Assembly: GCA_018697195.1 (NCBI GenBank)
Contig: CM031878.1
Coordinates: 66,953,331-67,017,330 of the forward strand
Origin: Certhia americana
Taxonomy: Eukaryota > Chordata > Aves > Passeriformes > Certhiidae
DNA length: 64,000 bases
Direction: 5' to 3'
Within the stretch, counting starts at the first letter, position 1. Every line of letters begins with the position of its first letter. The position numbers and the translations under genes were made by a program. The notes under the pieces were generated by a model. It searched no databases. It was given only the letters and a program-made list of their open reading frames with translations, and was not told where the DNA came from. This document shows positions 1-13,395 of the stretch, piece by piece.

Positions 1-1772
1 CCCAGCAACCAAAATTGTTTGATCTTTTATTGGCAGAGTGTGGCTGTTGTAAAAATAAATGAAATACAGTAACCAGTCAATGCCAAGTAACTATAGATGA
101 ATCCAACTTAAACTGGGTTCAGATAATTCTTGGAGTATGCTCTGCATTACCATCAGCTTTAGTTCAGACAAACACATGTGCATATGTGTACGTTCATTAG
201 TTCTTGATATTTTTCATTTTTTGTCCTTTTTTTCAAAAGGATCCTTTTCATTCTTAACAGACACAGTGATATTCTTGTACTGGCAGTTTTTTTCACAAAG
301 AGGTTATTTCTGGAAGAGTCTCCCATTTTATATGCAAGCAAATAAATAGTATATAATAACATGCACGTATGCCTCCTTTCTAACTGGAAGAATATATTTT
401 CTTCTAAAAAAGATCTAGTTAGATAAGTGTCAGAATATACTGCAACAAGATACTTTAGGCTATGCAAAATACTGGACTGGAGCTACATTTAGTCATGGCA
501 TAGCAAATCCATTTAAGAGTCCCCTGAGACAGCCTGGTGGGCTAGAATAACAGCTCCATTATTCGGAGTTTCATGTCTATCACCCTACTTATTAGCATAG
601 TTTTGAGGTTAAACAATGGTGTTAGTTTTCTCTGTGCATCCTCCTACTTATTCATTATCAAATTACTTTACATTGTTTGTTTAGACTGATATCATCTAGT
701 TCAAGTGTACCAGATCCTAAAAATGCAATTTCCCCAGTAACAAGATAATTTTCAATGAACCGATTTATTGTCCACCTTCAGCATGGAACTAGAGTCATCT
801 TAGAAACAGGTTTTTAAAATGGTTTTTCAAGAATGAAGTACCAAGCTTGATGAAAGGGGAACAGTGGAAAGTCTCTTAATTGTTCCAATGATTTTTGTAT
901 GAAAACTAAGGTCTCATTTTTTGAAAGTACTTAAACATATGCATATATCTGCCCCCTTACAACAAAAACATTTCAGAGCATCAGCCAGTGGATTTTGTTT
1001 CATGTTTACAGGCCAAGTAGACTAAAAAATGCTTTCCTGATCAAATAATAAATATTGACTGAAATATCCAGGACTGAAAAAAACAACAATGAGGTCTATG
1101 TCTAGGCTTTTGTCTATGCTACACTGAAACAAAGGAATACTGTCCCGTATTTAAGAGAACACTTTACTTCCAAGATACAGTTTGCTCTCATCACATTGAT
1201 TCAAAACTTAAGCACTTGATAGAATTATTCCAGTGTACTGCTTGCCACTCTTTAGCTCACAAGTAACATACTACTCCTTTCACCAACTTAAGGAAATCAG
1301 GATTTTTGCTGTAATGCCTTCTAGAGTTGCTCTATCTATGCACTCCTCTGGTCGTGTCTAAATAAGTTAAAAAACCCTATCCACTTTTTCCAATGAATAA
1401 TTATTAATTTTAAGGATTCATCAGCCCCAATTTTTATTTTGCAGAAACGTCAAGCTTCCTAGTAACAATTTACCAAATCTGTGTGATATGAGATCTGCAT
1501 ACGTGCCTTGCCAAGTGGTAGCACTGGATAAACACAGACAGAGAGAAGTGACTGTGAACTTAAATTATAAAATGTAGGCAGTGCTCATTTTCCAGGTAAA
1601 TACCTATAAAAGTACACACATGCCTTTCTAGGACATGCATTATTTTTACCCTTTTCCATAAGCAGCTTACAGTTTTTGGAGTAGCGCTTGCTTCTCCAAA
1701 GACTGGAATGGCAGAAGCTGAGGACAGAAAATTTTCTTGCTTGAGCCATCACTGCTCTTTCTTGCTCCTCTG
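1..1772. other. AT-rich non-coding DNA
   Basis: No gene is recognised here. Short open frames of 70 codons (plus, 137-349) and 102 codons (minus, 159-467) overlap on opposite strands. They have no recognisable domain and are rich in F, S, C and I, as expected from translated AT-rich DNA. No transposon end or RNA gene was recognised. Confidence 0.6.
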
Positions 1773-1785
1773 TTTCTTTCTTTTT

Positions 1786-1816
<31 letters not shown>
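1773..1816. repeat. Poly-T tract, T17-C-T18
   Basis: A C/T lead-in (TTTCTTTC) is followed by 17 T, one C and 18 T. It could be a length-variable homopolymer, or the poly-A of a minus-strand retroinsertion. No target-site duplication or source gene was recognised, so it is called low complexity only. Confidence 0.9.
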
Positions 1817-2236
1817 CTGTGTCCACCAACAAATAGCTTAGGAAAAGTCTGAGCTGAGCTAATTCAATTCATCCCTCTGCTCAAATTGAAGTAAGGCCAA
1901 GCAGCATTTGAGAGTGTTCCCATGGCTTCTCTGGGAAGCTACAAACAAGGGGAAATTGCAGATCAGAACAAAGCTCCTGTCAGCTGTCATTTCCCACTGA
2001 TATTTTTTACTGTAATTACTACTTTTTGAAAACTGGCATACATTGTAAATTACAAGGTTATTTAAGTTCTGAAGATGTACCAGATTCCTGATATGAAGTT
2101 TTTGAAGAAATTATTGCTTTTTATGGTTTACAATAAAGCTGAAGTGTACCAGGGAAAAACTATACTACATTTTACAGGGATGCGGATGAAATGAATTTCA
2201 GATTCTCTCTTTGGCACCTCTGCACAAAGTTTTTAA

Positions 2237-2300
2237 ACATATATCTATGTACGTGTATATGTACATGTATGTACATGTATATGCATATGTATATGTATTT
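2237..2300. repeat. Alternating TATG/TACATG microsatellite
   Basis: A run of alternating purine-pyrimidine steps (ATATCTATGTACGTGTATATG and onward) contains two adjacent copies of GTACATGTAT at 2261-2280. It looks like a degenerate TA/TG microsatellite. Such alternating DNA is often length-variable and can take non-B structure, but nothing here shows a function. Confidence 0.85.
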
Positions 2301-5300
2301 GTACTCTATAGCACCAAACTAATAGTTTTATAGAACAGGTTGTGTGACACCCAGGATATACAATGATGAATCTATTTAACATGCAGGCTTGCCAGAAGTA
2401 CAAATTTGATATGTCACACTTCTCTAACCTTATGTTTTCAGGACAACATGATGCCTTTTTAGCACTGACTAGGAAATCAGATTGAATATGTCTGGGGATA
2501 CAGTTTCACATCGTGCATAATCCTGGCTCTGCCACTGACGAAAATCAATGAGGGTGAAGCATTGATCTCCTTGCAGAGTACAAATGCAGTTTGCACTGAA
2601 ACACACTGCTGGGGATTTTGTTATTCAAGTCATTCGACCGCTCAATGTGTTTGCTAACCAAGTTCTTATCATGCAGCACCTCACTAAGCTTAGCTTCAGT
2701 TATGAATATAGCAAAACCAGGTCCCTTTTGGAAGAAGAAAAAGCCTTTACATATGCACAGTTCTTCTAGTACATGTATGTTTGCTCAAGGCGAAACTGAA
2801 ATGCCTTTTCTTCAATGACATTTCACAATGTCACCAAATATATGAAAGTCTCACTGAAGGATATGTGAATATGAATCATTCCAAGAAAATATTCTTTTCT
2901 GTTATGACAGATTTTATTTTAGTGTGTGCTGGTTAGTCACTTTGTTTTTCATTTTACTTTAGAGAAGCAATTTTTATTGAGTATTTCTTGATGTGGCCAA
3001 AACATGCATGTGTTCTTGCACATAGATTACCTGCATATTTACAGGAATGACACATGCATGTACTCACACGGACACACTCTCCCTAGACAGAGACATGGAC
3101 TTATTTTTTAATTTATATATGAACTGTATTTCATTCTTGACAGCAAAAAAATTTTCCTGACTTACAATCTTCCAACTGCAAACAATAAATCTATTTTAAA
3201 AGTGATTGAAGATGATTCATTTAGTGAGGTCATAATATAGAGTTTTCTTTAATTTAATTTCTTTAAAATTCATATTATTTACCCTGAATAAAACTCAGTT
3301 ACATAAATTTCTACAGAAAGATGCAAGAGAACTGATACCTTCTGTGGTAAATTCGGGCTGCTGCTTGACAGTAGGCAGTACCCTGACCTGCTGAAGTACT
3401 CTGATCTTATTTAATGCATTTACTCTGAATTAGGATTTTCCATGGTGTTGCCATTATACAGATATACGGAGCTGAACCAGATGGCATTTGTATTAAGACA
3501 TAACACTTGCAGATCAACATTAAACTGGAGCTATATAAAGAAGTTCCTCAGAACACTAACAAGATTAAGATAATGAATTCTGCTTTACAAAATATGAAAA
3601 TCAGACAGCAGTTCTGGTATTAGAAAGGGGAAAAATACTCCAAACCACTCTGGCATTATTGTTGTTTGAGTGCTCAATATTTGGAAAGATGAAATATTAA
3701 TTGAAATAATGTAGGAAGTACAGAAGATAAGAATGGATGCACTGCAAACAAGTGTTAAGTGAAAGACTAATATATATTATTCTTTGTTTATTAAGGTGAC
3801 ATATTTGTCATAATTACAGTGAAAAAAAACACCAAAATAGGAGTGTTTCAAATGCAACATTTCCTCTGACTATTCAGTGTTACACCAAGAGCAGTTGAAG
3901 TTCACAGGACAGCAAAGCCTTCTATGTTTGAGCAAAGAGCTGCTTTATGTCTGAAGCAAATGCAATAAATCACTGAAAGAACCATATAGAACTCAATTGG
4001 TGGTGAGACATTCAATACCAATCAAGCAGCAGAATGCAATGAACAGCTGAACTTTTTATCTGTCTATCAGTGGACTAAATCCACTCACTTTAAAATATGA
4101 ACACTTTGAGAAATTTTGATGTTTCATAATTACATACTTTATCATAGTGGGGAGGGTGTGTGCATAATAAATATAATTCCTGTCATGCATATAACAGTGC
4201 CTTCAAAGCACATCCCACAAACTATAAAGAGTTACAACAGAAAAGAATAAAGCATATACATACAATTTAGTAAAAAATAAACCCTTAAAAATTTTTACAA
4301 CCAGACAGGTTAAATAAAAGTTTCCTTTTATGATCACTGATGTAATTGTGTAATTGTGAATCCAGTAATTGAAAACTTGACCTCGCAAAATGTGCACTGA
4401 TGGGACCTTCATAAATAGAAGAATGAGAAGGAGACTAAGTCCAAACCCAATCCAACTGCTTTCATCTGGTTATGTCCATGCCCATACCACTTTTTGTGCT
4501 CTTGAACATCCTCCTGTGACTTCAAGGAACAGGAAAGCTGTAAGCTAGGACAACCTTCACATGGCAAAGTGAAACACATCAGCACTTTTCATTCCTGCCT
4601 GGTCTGTTAGTGCTGGTGACTCAGTTATTGATTTTCCCTCTTTCCTTTAGGACTTCTAAATTGTGAATTGAATTTCTGCACCTCCCCACCTCAGCCCATA
4701 AATTCATGGGTACCATTTCAAGAACTGGCTAAGTATCCTTTCACATATCTCTAAAATCCAATGATTTTTTTTTTCTACAATTAAAACTTGAAAATGCCAA
4801 CTACTTTTCCCCGTGAAAATTACAATGAGTGCTTCCTCATTATTTACATTTCACTGAAAATTAAATAGAGATACATAAATATATACACGAATAAACCTTC
4901 AGATCAATGTTTCAACCGATGAAATCCACACAGAAATCCAACCCCAAACTGAAGCCCTTGATACTTTTCTTTGAGGACACCTTGCCTTTTATTTACATTT
5001 CTGTTGCTGCCTTTTCTCTCCTTCTCATAAATCCTTTTTCCTTTTCTGTTTACTATTCTTGTTTATACACCAACAGAAAGAAATTACTTCCTGAACTATG
5101 AAAACCAGGCCACAGCCATGCTTTTATTTTCCATTTATTTTCCCACACAGGTTCACAGATAAAACATGTTTCTCCCACAGACATGGTAAACATTGTTTGT
5201 TTCTCTGAGAAATGTGTGTCACATTGAAAACAAAGACACATCAAATGAAACGAAAACAGATATATCCATTCCCTCATTCTCTCTCAATAAACCCCTAGAA

Positions 5301-6518
5301 AGTTATCTCAATACAACAAACAACTTCCATAGGAACTCTGGCAAGACCAGAATGTAGTTTTTCGTTTCATCTTTAACAAGTTCAAGTTCAAGGGTGTTCA
5401 TCAGAATTTCTTTGCTCTTCTGTTTTTTGCCCATAACACAATTGACTTGCATCACAATTAAACAGGACAATTTCATTTTCTGTTTTTTTTTCCCCTGTTT
5501 TTATTTACTGAAAAACCCAAGACAAAATAAAAAACTGTAAAGCAAAACAAAGAAAAAAACCCCAAAACCTAAACACTGGAAAATATGGCATCTCAATATT
5601 CTCAGCATCCTTACAAGAGCTGGTTTAGTTATTAATTGTGCATGAAATAGATGATGATCCCAGCTTTTTCTCCTGCATGGGAATAATTTGGAAACTAATC
5701 CTGATTTTTACAAAATATTTTTTATGCCTCTGTGCTGAATGCTTTACGCAAACAAATATTAGCCCATAGCTTGTTTGCAAACTGCTGACTGAAAATGTTT
5801 GTTATTCATGGCATAAGACTTATCAGAGAGTTAACATTTTATTGATTTATAGTCCTAAGGGTTTTTAAATTTTAAACGAGCAACAATAGACTCAGAAGTA
5901 TATGGGAAGTGATTTCAATGGGTAGGAGGAGAAGAAGCATAGATAACCTAGATAAAAATGAAGGAAGGATAAAATTAAATGTATAAAATTAGGATCATGG
6001 TATATTTGTCTTTGAGAATGAATGTAAATAAATACAGAAAGACATTTTGAATGCAATAACTTTTTTTTAAAAACAACATTATTAATCCACAACCCAGGGT
6101 GGCAGAATATATAGTCAATGTTACTTCCAGTACAGATTTTCAATATAATGTCTCACATGCACTCAGATATTAAATTCTCTGGTGTGGGGATCAGAAGTTT
6201 TCATTACAGAACTAGTGTTTATTCAATTATTCACAAGCAGTGATTAAAAAGTAATAATAAGTAATTTATGTTAGTGAGATGAACATACGCTATATAATTA
6301 TGAGAATAGAACTATCCCATAAAATTTTGTAATAGCTTTCAATTTTCAATAATTTTCTAAAATTTTCCAGTAGTTTTGAATTAAGGAACCAATCTGCTTT
6401 CAATGGTACCTCATACAATATTACAGAATTATTCACACAAAATTTTACTCTCTGGACATGTTAATGAAACAGATGTAGATTTTAACTTGCATAGTGTTTT
6501 ATTAGGCAACTAAGAACA

Positions 6519-6570
6519 TAATCAGATTTTCAAATTAAGAAAAGAAAAAATAAATCAAAAAATCTGATTA
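6519..6570. repeat. Inverted repeat, 12-bp arms, 28-bp loop
   Basis: TAATCAGATTTT at 6519-6530 is the exact reverse complement of AAAATCTGATTA at 6559-6570. The A-rich spacer is 28 bp. No flanking duplication or transposase-like frame was found, so this is an isolated dyad and may be chance in AT-rich DNA. Confidence 0.8.
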
Positions 6571-7529
6571 ATCATAACACAGAATATATTTTCACAGAAA
6601 AGTGGGAATTACAAAGGTAGTGGTACTGAAACCTAAGGACCTGACATTCGCCCACTACCACCTTTGGAAGCAACCTGTCTCTCCAGGCCCAGGCTCTTGC
6701 TGCATCTCATTGAAAGACCTCAAGAAAAAATGAGCAGGGTCAAAGCTTCCTAATTTAAAACTTTCAAGAAAATATATATTAATTATCTTTTCTTCATACA
6801 TAAGACAGAGGAGATAATCTTCAGTGACATTTCAGCTTCTTCCATTTGTGATGCACTGTTGCCTATTACCTTGATGAAATACTATTGTGTAAGACTGTGA
6901 TTCTGAAAGTTTTTGAAGAGAAATTTTAACATTATGTCAGTTCTGAGTGCTCAGAATATCTGTGTCTTGGGGAAGCAGGCACTGGGAAAGAATAGGTTTC
7001 CTATTGGATGAGTGTAAACACTGTACTGAGTGCTTGCCTGAAACCATATCAAAGAATGTCAGCTTTTGTAGGATGGTGAATTGCTAATGAATCTTGACAA
7101 ATGTAAGTCATTTTTTTGTTTGTACAAAACAAATTGTTTTGTATACAGCACAACCAATGATTGCTTACATTCCTAATACTGAAAGAAATACAACATTTCT
7201 GTCTTCCAGATAAGATAAGAACACTGTGGTGAAGTGCACAGTGCCCTTGCTGGAACTCAGTCAATGTCAAATACTTAATCTAGACTAGAACTTCATGACT
7301 GTGCAGTCACCTGTAGGAGATGCTCAGAGACTTAACAGGATTACAGGTCTAAATCTTATATATTGGTAGTTTTTGAACCTTCAAGGTGTTATCGAAACAT
7401 AAATATTAATCTCTGAGTGAACTCTCTGCCACAGCAGCCCTCCTCAGCACACAAAGATTTGATCCGAGTCTGTGATTCTTGCTGAGATATGCATTGCATC
7501 ATTGTCTATTTTCAGCGTGTTACATTAAT

Positions 7530-7890
7530 CAAAACCTATCCCGTTTATTAAACTGCTTCCTGCAGCTCAGGCATTTGAAATTCAGAGTGCCAGCAAGCAG
7601 CTGCCAGGCACTGTGAAGGAAGGAGGTGGAGCAGATTTGAGTAATGTACAAATTGAATTTCAAGTGACTGAGCAGCCTCTTTATCTCTTAGTGACACAAC
7701 CAGTGATTGTAACAGTATTCTTAAAGGAAATGAAACCTGGAGCCGTGGTTCAATCACTGGGTACTTACTACAGCCCTTCCCAGCAGTCCTCCCAGAACTA
7801 CTGATGAGTGTGACCTTTGCAAAAATGCACAAAGCCTTGATTTCTGCACAGTTAACCTTTACAAGCTGGAACCCTCCTGTGGAACCTAAC
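7530..7890. other. Tract free of low-complexity sequence; opposed open frames
   Basis: This segment has a more even composition than its surroundings and no homopolymers. A 133-codon frame runs on the minus strand (7548-7949) and a 63-codon frame on the plus strand (7613-7804). Neither has a recognisable domain, signal peptide or repeat. The segment could be a conserved non-coding block or an old, unrecognised repeat. I prefer non-coding because both strands are open over the same bases and no convincing exon boundaries are visible. Confidence 0.3.
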
Positions 7891-9769
7891 CACAACAGAG
7901 GAATGCTTTGGAATGAAAACACACAGACATATATTTTATGAAAGGGCAAATTTCCAAAGAAGAAGGAGAAAAGAAAAAATAATAAAGGGAGAAAGAGAAA
8001 TTATTTTTGAGGAAGGCAGTTAATCATTTTACGAATAGACACTTACTTATTGTTGTAATAGGTACTTGTCACACTTCTCTTATTCCACAGGTATGAAGAA
8101 GTCTAGCCCCAAAGCTGCTTTTATCAGTAAAATATTAACATCTTGTGTTCTACTGAAATCATATCACCAGTAGATACAGGTGGTCAGACAATCAGTGGGG
8201 TCCCACCTCTCCATCAGTATTCCTCCCTTGCACAACTGAAATACATGTCACGAGAAATGCCAGACATCCAGATTTGTATGTGAGAATATCTGTCATAAGA
8301 GATTTTAGGAGCAGGGGAGAATTACAGTTCTCCCATCCTTACACTCCAAACCTTGAACTGAGCCATGGGCATTATTTTCCTGAGCACTCAAGAACCCATG
8401 TTGCCTCAGCCTTTGGTGTGTGCTTCAAGCATTCCTTTGATGCTGCTTGAGAAAGAAAAAAAACTGTCACTTTCCTTAGGAAATGTTGACCAATGCAAAA
8501 CAAAACATTGGTTGTTGGTAACCTTTTCAGCTGATGCCATAGCAGGTAATAGAGGATGAAGGATAATGTCTATTAGAATGCTTTTTAATGTTTTCTTTTG
8601 GATCAGTTTTGATGATAGTTGATTCCTCTTCTAGTATTTTTTCTCATTGTCCTTGATGACTGATAGCTCTTTGGGAAATTTTAATTATGTCTCTAAACCA
8701 TGTGAAAGGCAAAGTACTATCCTTTTATGTTTTGTTAATTTAGTTTCCGGAGCGTATGTCCCTGTGGGTAAGACTATTGAAAAATGACATTTTTGAAAAC
8801 AAATCCTTGCAATGCAAACAGTTCATTCTGTAATTTGTCTGAATACATTTTAGTTTGGTTTCTCTCTCTCGTGTGCCGTCCTATTGTCTATACTTGTCAT
8901 GCTGGTAGCACAGAATTCCTGCTGTTATATTTTCTTGGGTGATTCCGTTCAGGCAGAGATATCAACTAAAGCGTTTAATATAGAAAAAAATATTATAGAA
9001 AAATACTAAATATAAAGAGTATTAATTGACAGAAAAGTGTCATTAAAAGGGCACAAAATAACTAACTCTTAAAAGTATTTTACCTTTAATAGCAAAATTA
9101 GAAGATTCATCTTGGGAGGCATTGTATTAATTATCATAATTTTTGTTTCCCTGGACAGACTGAAAACTTGTGACAGCTTTTTGCAATGCACTTTTTAAAA
9201 CTACATCTGCAAGATACATGGGTAAGAACAACTTCATTCTAACCTTCAAAGCGAAGCCACATGCTTGGACCACAGCAGGAAAATGACTTTAATTCATTCT
9301 AGATGACCTTTTCATTGAAAAGCAAACCTCTGCCCTTAGGCTATTTAGAAAGGTTAGGTGTACCTTTTTCCTTTTACTATTACAAGGCCTATATTTATTA
9401 GTGCTCTGTGTTGTTTTTTTCCGACCAGCTCCAGTTAGCTTTTAGAAAAATTAAACAAATCCCACCTTCATTCCTACCCTTTTCACATTTATAAATCATT
9501 AACTACTTCCAGACTCTTGCTTTTGAGATCTATGCATTTAAAAAAAAAAAAAAAAAAAAAAGAGAGAGTGAAGTTCAAGGGTATAATTGATATAATTCAG
9601 CAAACAATAGGCCATTAAATAACCAGACTTTGTATTCTTTAAAACTAGTTTTGGATGCAGTAAGCAGCCAGTTCAAAAGAACAAAAACATAAATCTCTAG
9701 TGAAATTTGTTTAGTGTTAAGTTTGCTGCTTTTCATCTCTGACAATAAGGATTTTGGTATAGATGTATG
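7891..9769. other. AT-rich non-coding DNA
   Basis: Only one open frame above 60 codons lies here (64 codons, 8365-8559), with no recognisable domain. It ends with the A22 tract and short GA run at 9540-9568. No other structure was noticed. Confidence 0.6.
9540..9568. repeat. Poly-A (A22) followed by (GA)3-4
   Basis: Twenty-two consecutive A are followed by GAGAGAG. The tract could be a retroposed tail on the plus strand. The upstream DNA does not read as a recognisable mRNA or SINE, so it is listed only as low complexity. Confidence 0.9.
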
Positions 9770-10040
9770 GACTTAGCACCCAGGGGACAATGCTAATTAC
9801 CAACAGAGGAAATCATGTTCTGTATGCAAATTGGTGAAAAGTCTTTATTAAATGCTATGAAATAGTTAATTCATCATTAGTCAGAACTTGAAACAAGAGG
9901 CTGTTGCTTACTAACCATTGATTTAAGTTTATGGCAGCAATAACCTCACTGAAAAATATTTGTTACCATATTCATTACCAGGTTTTAAACCATTCATCTT
10001 CTTTTGCAGGTTAACCAACCAAATGCCTGTAAGCTATTTG
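9770..10040. promoter_or_regulatory. Candidate conserved non-coding element
   Basis: The block carries TAATTA at 9794-9799, a perfect POU octamer ATGCAAAT at 9824-9831, and further TTAAT and ATTAG cores within about 80 bp, with no homopolymer. Homeodomain proteins bind TAATTA-type cores and POU factors bind ATGCAAAT. Clustering is typical of developmental enhancers but also arises by chance in AT-rich DNA. No alignment was available, so this is a weak inference. Confidence 0.2.
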
Positions 10041-11325
10041 TAACAACCAATATTAATATTCAGGTGTTTTAAATGTCAAGCAAACTTCTTAGTATATAGT
10101 CTATAACAACTTGTACATTAATAGCACCAAATATGAAAGAGCTTCCATTCCAGGCACAGCATGATATAGTAAATACAAAGGTATAATTTAGCATTTAACT
10201 AGCCTGGACCCTCAACTAGTGCCTCTGCTGTACAGCTTTAGCCCTTTTCCACAGAAATACTGAGAGCTGGTGGAACACACAAACATAAAGTGTCTTTGTG
10301 ATGGAGATGGGTCAGGGATCTACTGTGACTGTAACAACTGGCTACATCACATCTTCGTGGTGGTGACAGGAGGAACTTGCCCTCCACCTGTTTTAGCAAT
10401 GATACAAGACAGACTTACTCCACCTGAAAGGCTAATCCTTCTTTCTGTTGCGAGTAACATCGAACTGGTGCATCTGCCAGTACAAACACAGAGGATATAA
10501 AAATAAATTGTAGTTTCCTCTGGTAGTAATTTTCTAATCCAGCCAAGATAATCTCTACCACATGTAAATTAATTTGTCCGTCCTTTAGTCTTCTGCTGAG
10601 GCAGCTGCACTCATCATTTTTCCCTCACTGCAGATTTTCTGGAGTCCATTAGTACATCAAGTGTAAAAGAGAGCAAAATGCCTGTGTGAGTAATTCCTTT
10701 GGCTGGGATTTGTACTCAGTTCTTTTTAGCCTTGGCAAAGTGAAACAAGGGAATGTACTTTGAAACCAGTTCAGCAACATTTCTCTCAGGAGTATTTCTG
10801 GAATATGAGAGTGTCCCAGATTACTGCCTATACCCTCTAGAAATATTCTGATTAGATTAGTTTATAGCTTCATTCTGGATGTCTGTAGCCATTGGGACAG
10901 TGCCCAGAGTGAGAAGTAACGCTATTATTAGAAATCCTGTTTGGAGGTTATAAACCATTGCAGGATGCTATTTCAGGACAAGCTGCATCATGCTATGACC
11001 TATTGCAAACAAAGCTGAAGAATCTGTGGGGACCCATGGATGCCTTTTATAAACCCATCCTATCTTTGCTGAACATGCACAGGAGTATGTACCTAAAAAT
11101 GCATCAGTAACATCATTGTTAGTCTTGAGGTAAAGGACAGATAACCCCAGCCATGCATAAGCCCTGGCCAGCTTCCACTGGCAGGGAACTTAACTAATGC
11201 AACTGTGCTACATACAGCACCTCTGGGATCTCAGTAATGAAGTGACCCATCTTTAATAATTCTCCAAATCACAGTAATACAATAACATTTGTGACCCCAT
11301 CACTTAAGATGCTACTCTTGAACAG
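10041..11325. other. AT-rich non-coding DNA
   Basis: A single open frame of 76 codons (10270-10500, plus) has no recognisable domain and no flanking splice pattern that convinces. Nothing else was seen. Confidence 0.6.
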
Positions 11326-11329
11326 CAAA

Positions 11330-11700
11330 ATAATAAAGCAGGAGCACGTGGGGTGGTTAAATCAATAGAGGTGGTAATGACGCAAACGATAGCAAATTGT
11401 GGGGCTCTATTATCAGCGCTGCAAATACCTGCAACCAAAGACAGCAGCTCTGAGGGATTCAATTGCACTCAGTAATTTCCTTTTCTAATGGCCACTCCAT
11501 AATTGTGGGAAATTTCACATGATGTTAATTCTTAAATGTTCTTGGCCAGCTTCCATCCAGTAAACAAGCTTTGCTATTATCTGAGTATTTAAGTCAGCCG
11601 AGCTCTCAATAATAATTTAATGACTGGATTTCATATTGCTTTGGGAATACTTGTTAACTGAATGGCTGCACTGAGGGGCTGAAATAAAATATGCTTGTAG
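11330..11700. promoter_or_regulatory. Candidate conserved non-coding element
   Basis: About 370 bp of mixed composition without simple repeats or long open frames. It contains CATAATTGTGG near 11498-11508 and a stretch with several TAAT cores near 11606-11628, plus AT-poor stretches between them. It ends shortly before an A18 tract. The look is that of a vertebrate long-range enhancer block, but this is judged by eye only. Confidence 0.22.
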
Positions 11701-11774
11701 CCATCTTGGATTGTGGGGCTTTTTCTCATTTTGAGGGTTGCATTTTTTATTTTCCACCATTGTTTATAATGTTG

Positions 11775-11806
11775 AAAAAAAAAAAAAAAAAAGAAGAAAA
11801 AAAGAG
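11775..11806. repeat. A-rich tract, A18 then GAAG/A
   Basis: Eighteen A are followed by GAAGAAAAAAAGAG. It is low complexity, with no recognisable retroposed body upstream. Confidence 0.9.
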
Positions 11807-12529
11807 CGGTTCGTTATACACAGCACCAAATTTCAGCAGACAAATTACATGAGGTAAATGTCACCTAAAAAGATGATTTTCCAGAAACCAGATGCCTAGA
11901 AAATCCTGTCTTCATTTAAAGTGCATGTTCCTGCAATCTGGTGAATTTGTCCTATGGCCGTTTGTGAAATAGTATTTAAGAATATTAGGTTTTATGGTGA
12001 GGAGCTTACACCTGAAAATGATGAAGTGTTCTAGCCCCAAATAATACATGAATGATAAGCATGGAAAATTCTTGTGTAAATCTTAGGCATTTTCCATGCC
12101 ATAGTTCATGCTGATACTTGTAACATAACTTCACAACATGCATATGCTGTGCAATTGATGGCTTAAAATGTACAGTTTCCTTAATGCTAGCACTGCCGTG
12201 CACTGGGGAAAATGACTGTATGGATACATCATTTCTCTGCATTGTGTAGGGAATTAAGTACACAAGCAGACACAATGTCTTTCGACTGACATCAGCAGTG
12301 TCAGACTCAGGCTGATACCTTTGAGTCTGTGCAGTAGCACCATGACTTGAGACTTGATGAGGCCTTTCTGCTTAGCTCTTAATGGGCTTTGATGAACTCC
12401 TTCCTAAAAAAAACCTTTTATGCTTTCTGTTGACTCCATATGGCACTCTGATGAGCTCACGCTTCTTAAGTACTTCTGTATCAGAAAACAAGAGCAAAGC
12501 TGAAACAAAGTGAGTCATCTGTTTTACTC
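11807..12529. other. AT-rich non-coding DNA
   Basis: One 89-codon minus-strand frame (12006-12275) has no recognisable domain. No repeat or RNA gene was recognised. Confidence 0.6.
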
Positions 12530-12720
12530 TTTGCTTTCACTGCATGAGATAATGTGGAGGTGTTAATTACACGACTTCACTGAGTCCTGACTAGTAACAG
12601 TGTGCAAACAAATGCGTGTCAAATTCAGCTGCAGAAAGCTTGTACTAATAAGGTAAAAGTAGCAATTAGAGCTGACATTAAGTCATACTTTTCCTTGAAT
12701 ATTCATTTATGAAGAGGTTG
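12530..12720. promoter_or_regulatory. Candidate conserved non-coding element
   Basis: A compact block with TAATTA at 12564-12569, CAATTAG near 12663-12670 and ATTCATTTATG near its end, without homopolymers or open frames. Homeodomain-type sites are suggested by motif only. Confidence 0.18.
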
Positions 12721-13328
12721 TTTGTAGGCCTGCTTCTATTTTCTTCAAGAAAACTAATAGGAACTCCTAGTCATTCATTAAAAATAACTTAAATATAGTT
12801 TGGCGATCCAGCACACTGGATTAATGCTCCTTTGTACTAATCCACTGACCCTTTGCATCAAAGGCAGAGAATTAATGTTGTCTGAGATTTCCCAATCTGT
12901 GACCTTGGCATAATAGGAACAAATTGAATTCCCAGAAGAAGAAAAATGACACTGACCATATAAAATCACTAACCGCGTGTCTGAAACACCATTCATTTCA
13001 TTTAAGTTCTACAGTGGAGCTCCTTCAGTTACAAGAAGAATGAATATGATTAGCACACTAAACTTAGTCCTGTCACTTGGGCTGGGGCTTTTTACCCCCT
13101 TCTTTACAAAGCAGTTTTGACATGCTTCTTTAAACACACAAGCTTTGCATTCCCATGCTGGATGAATGCATGCCAGGAGGAAGCAGACTGCACATTCAAA
13201 TCTCTTTATGTGCCTGAATCCCCAATAAAAAACAATTGCAAGCTCAAACTCAGCCATGCTGTCTAATTCCATATCCATGGGTTAATTATTGCCCTAAAAC
13301 CATTTAATGATTATTCAAAAAATCTATC

Positions 13329-13355
13329 AAATTAACTAATTTGATTAGTTAATTT
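13329..13355. repeat. Hairpin with 12-bp arms and 3-nt loop
   Basis: AAATTAACTAAT is followed by TTG and then its exact reverse complement ATTAGTTAATTT. Each arm contains TTAA and TTAGT/ACTAA steps. It could extrude as a short cruciform or bind a dimeric homeodomain-type factor. It lies about 40 bp from a poly-A tract. Confidence 0.85.
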
Positions 13356-13395
13356 CTAATGGTGGTCATATGTAGCTGACAAATTCAATGTTTTT

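Larger units (their letters stand above)
1817..7525. other. AT-rich non-coding DNA
   Basis: Open frames are at most 83 codons and lack recognisable domains. Two nested plus-strand frames at 2584-2818 and two opposed frames around 4907-5277 look like chance. The stretch holds the alternating repeat at 2237-2300, twin palindromic decamers at 3002-3011 and 3052-3061, and the dyad at 6519-6570. No mobile element was recognised by eye. Confidence 0.6.

Noticed and set aside
7548..7949. 133-codon minus-strand open frame
   Set aside because: No domain recognised and the opposite strand is also open over part of it; no convincing splice sites.
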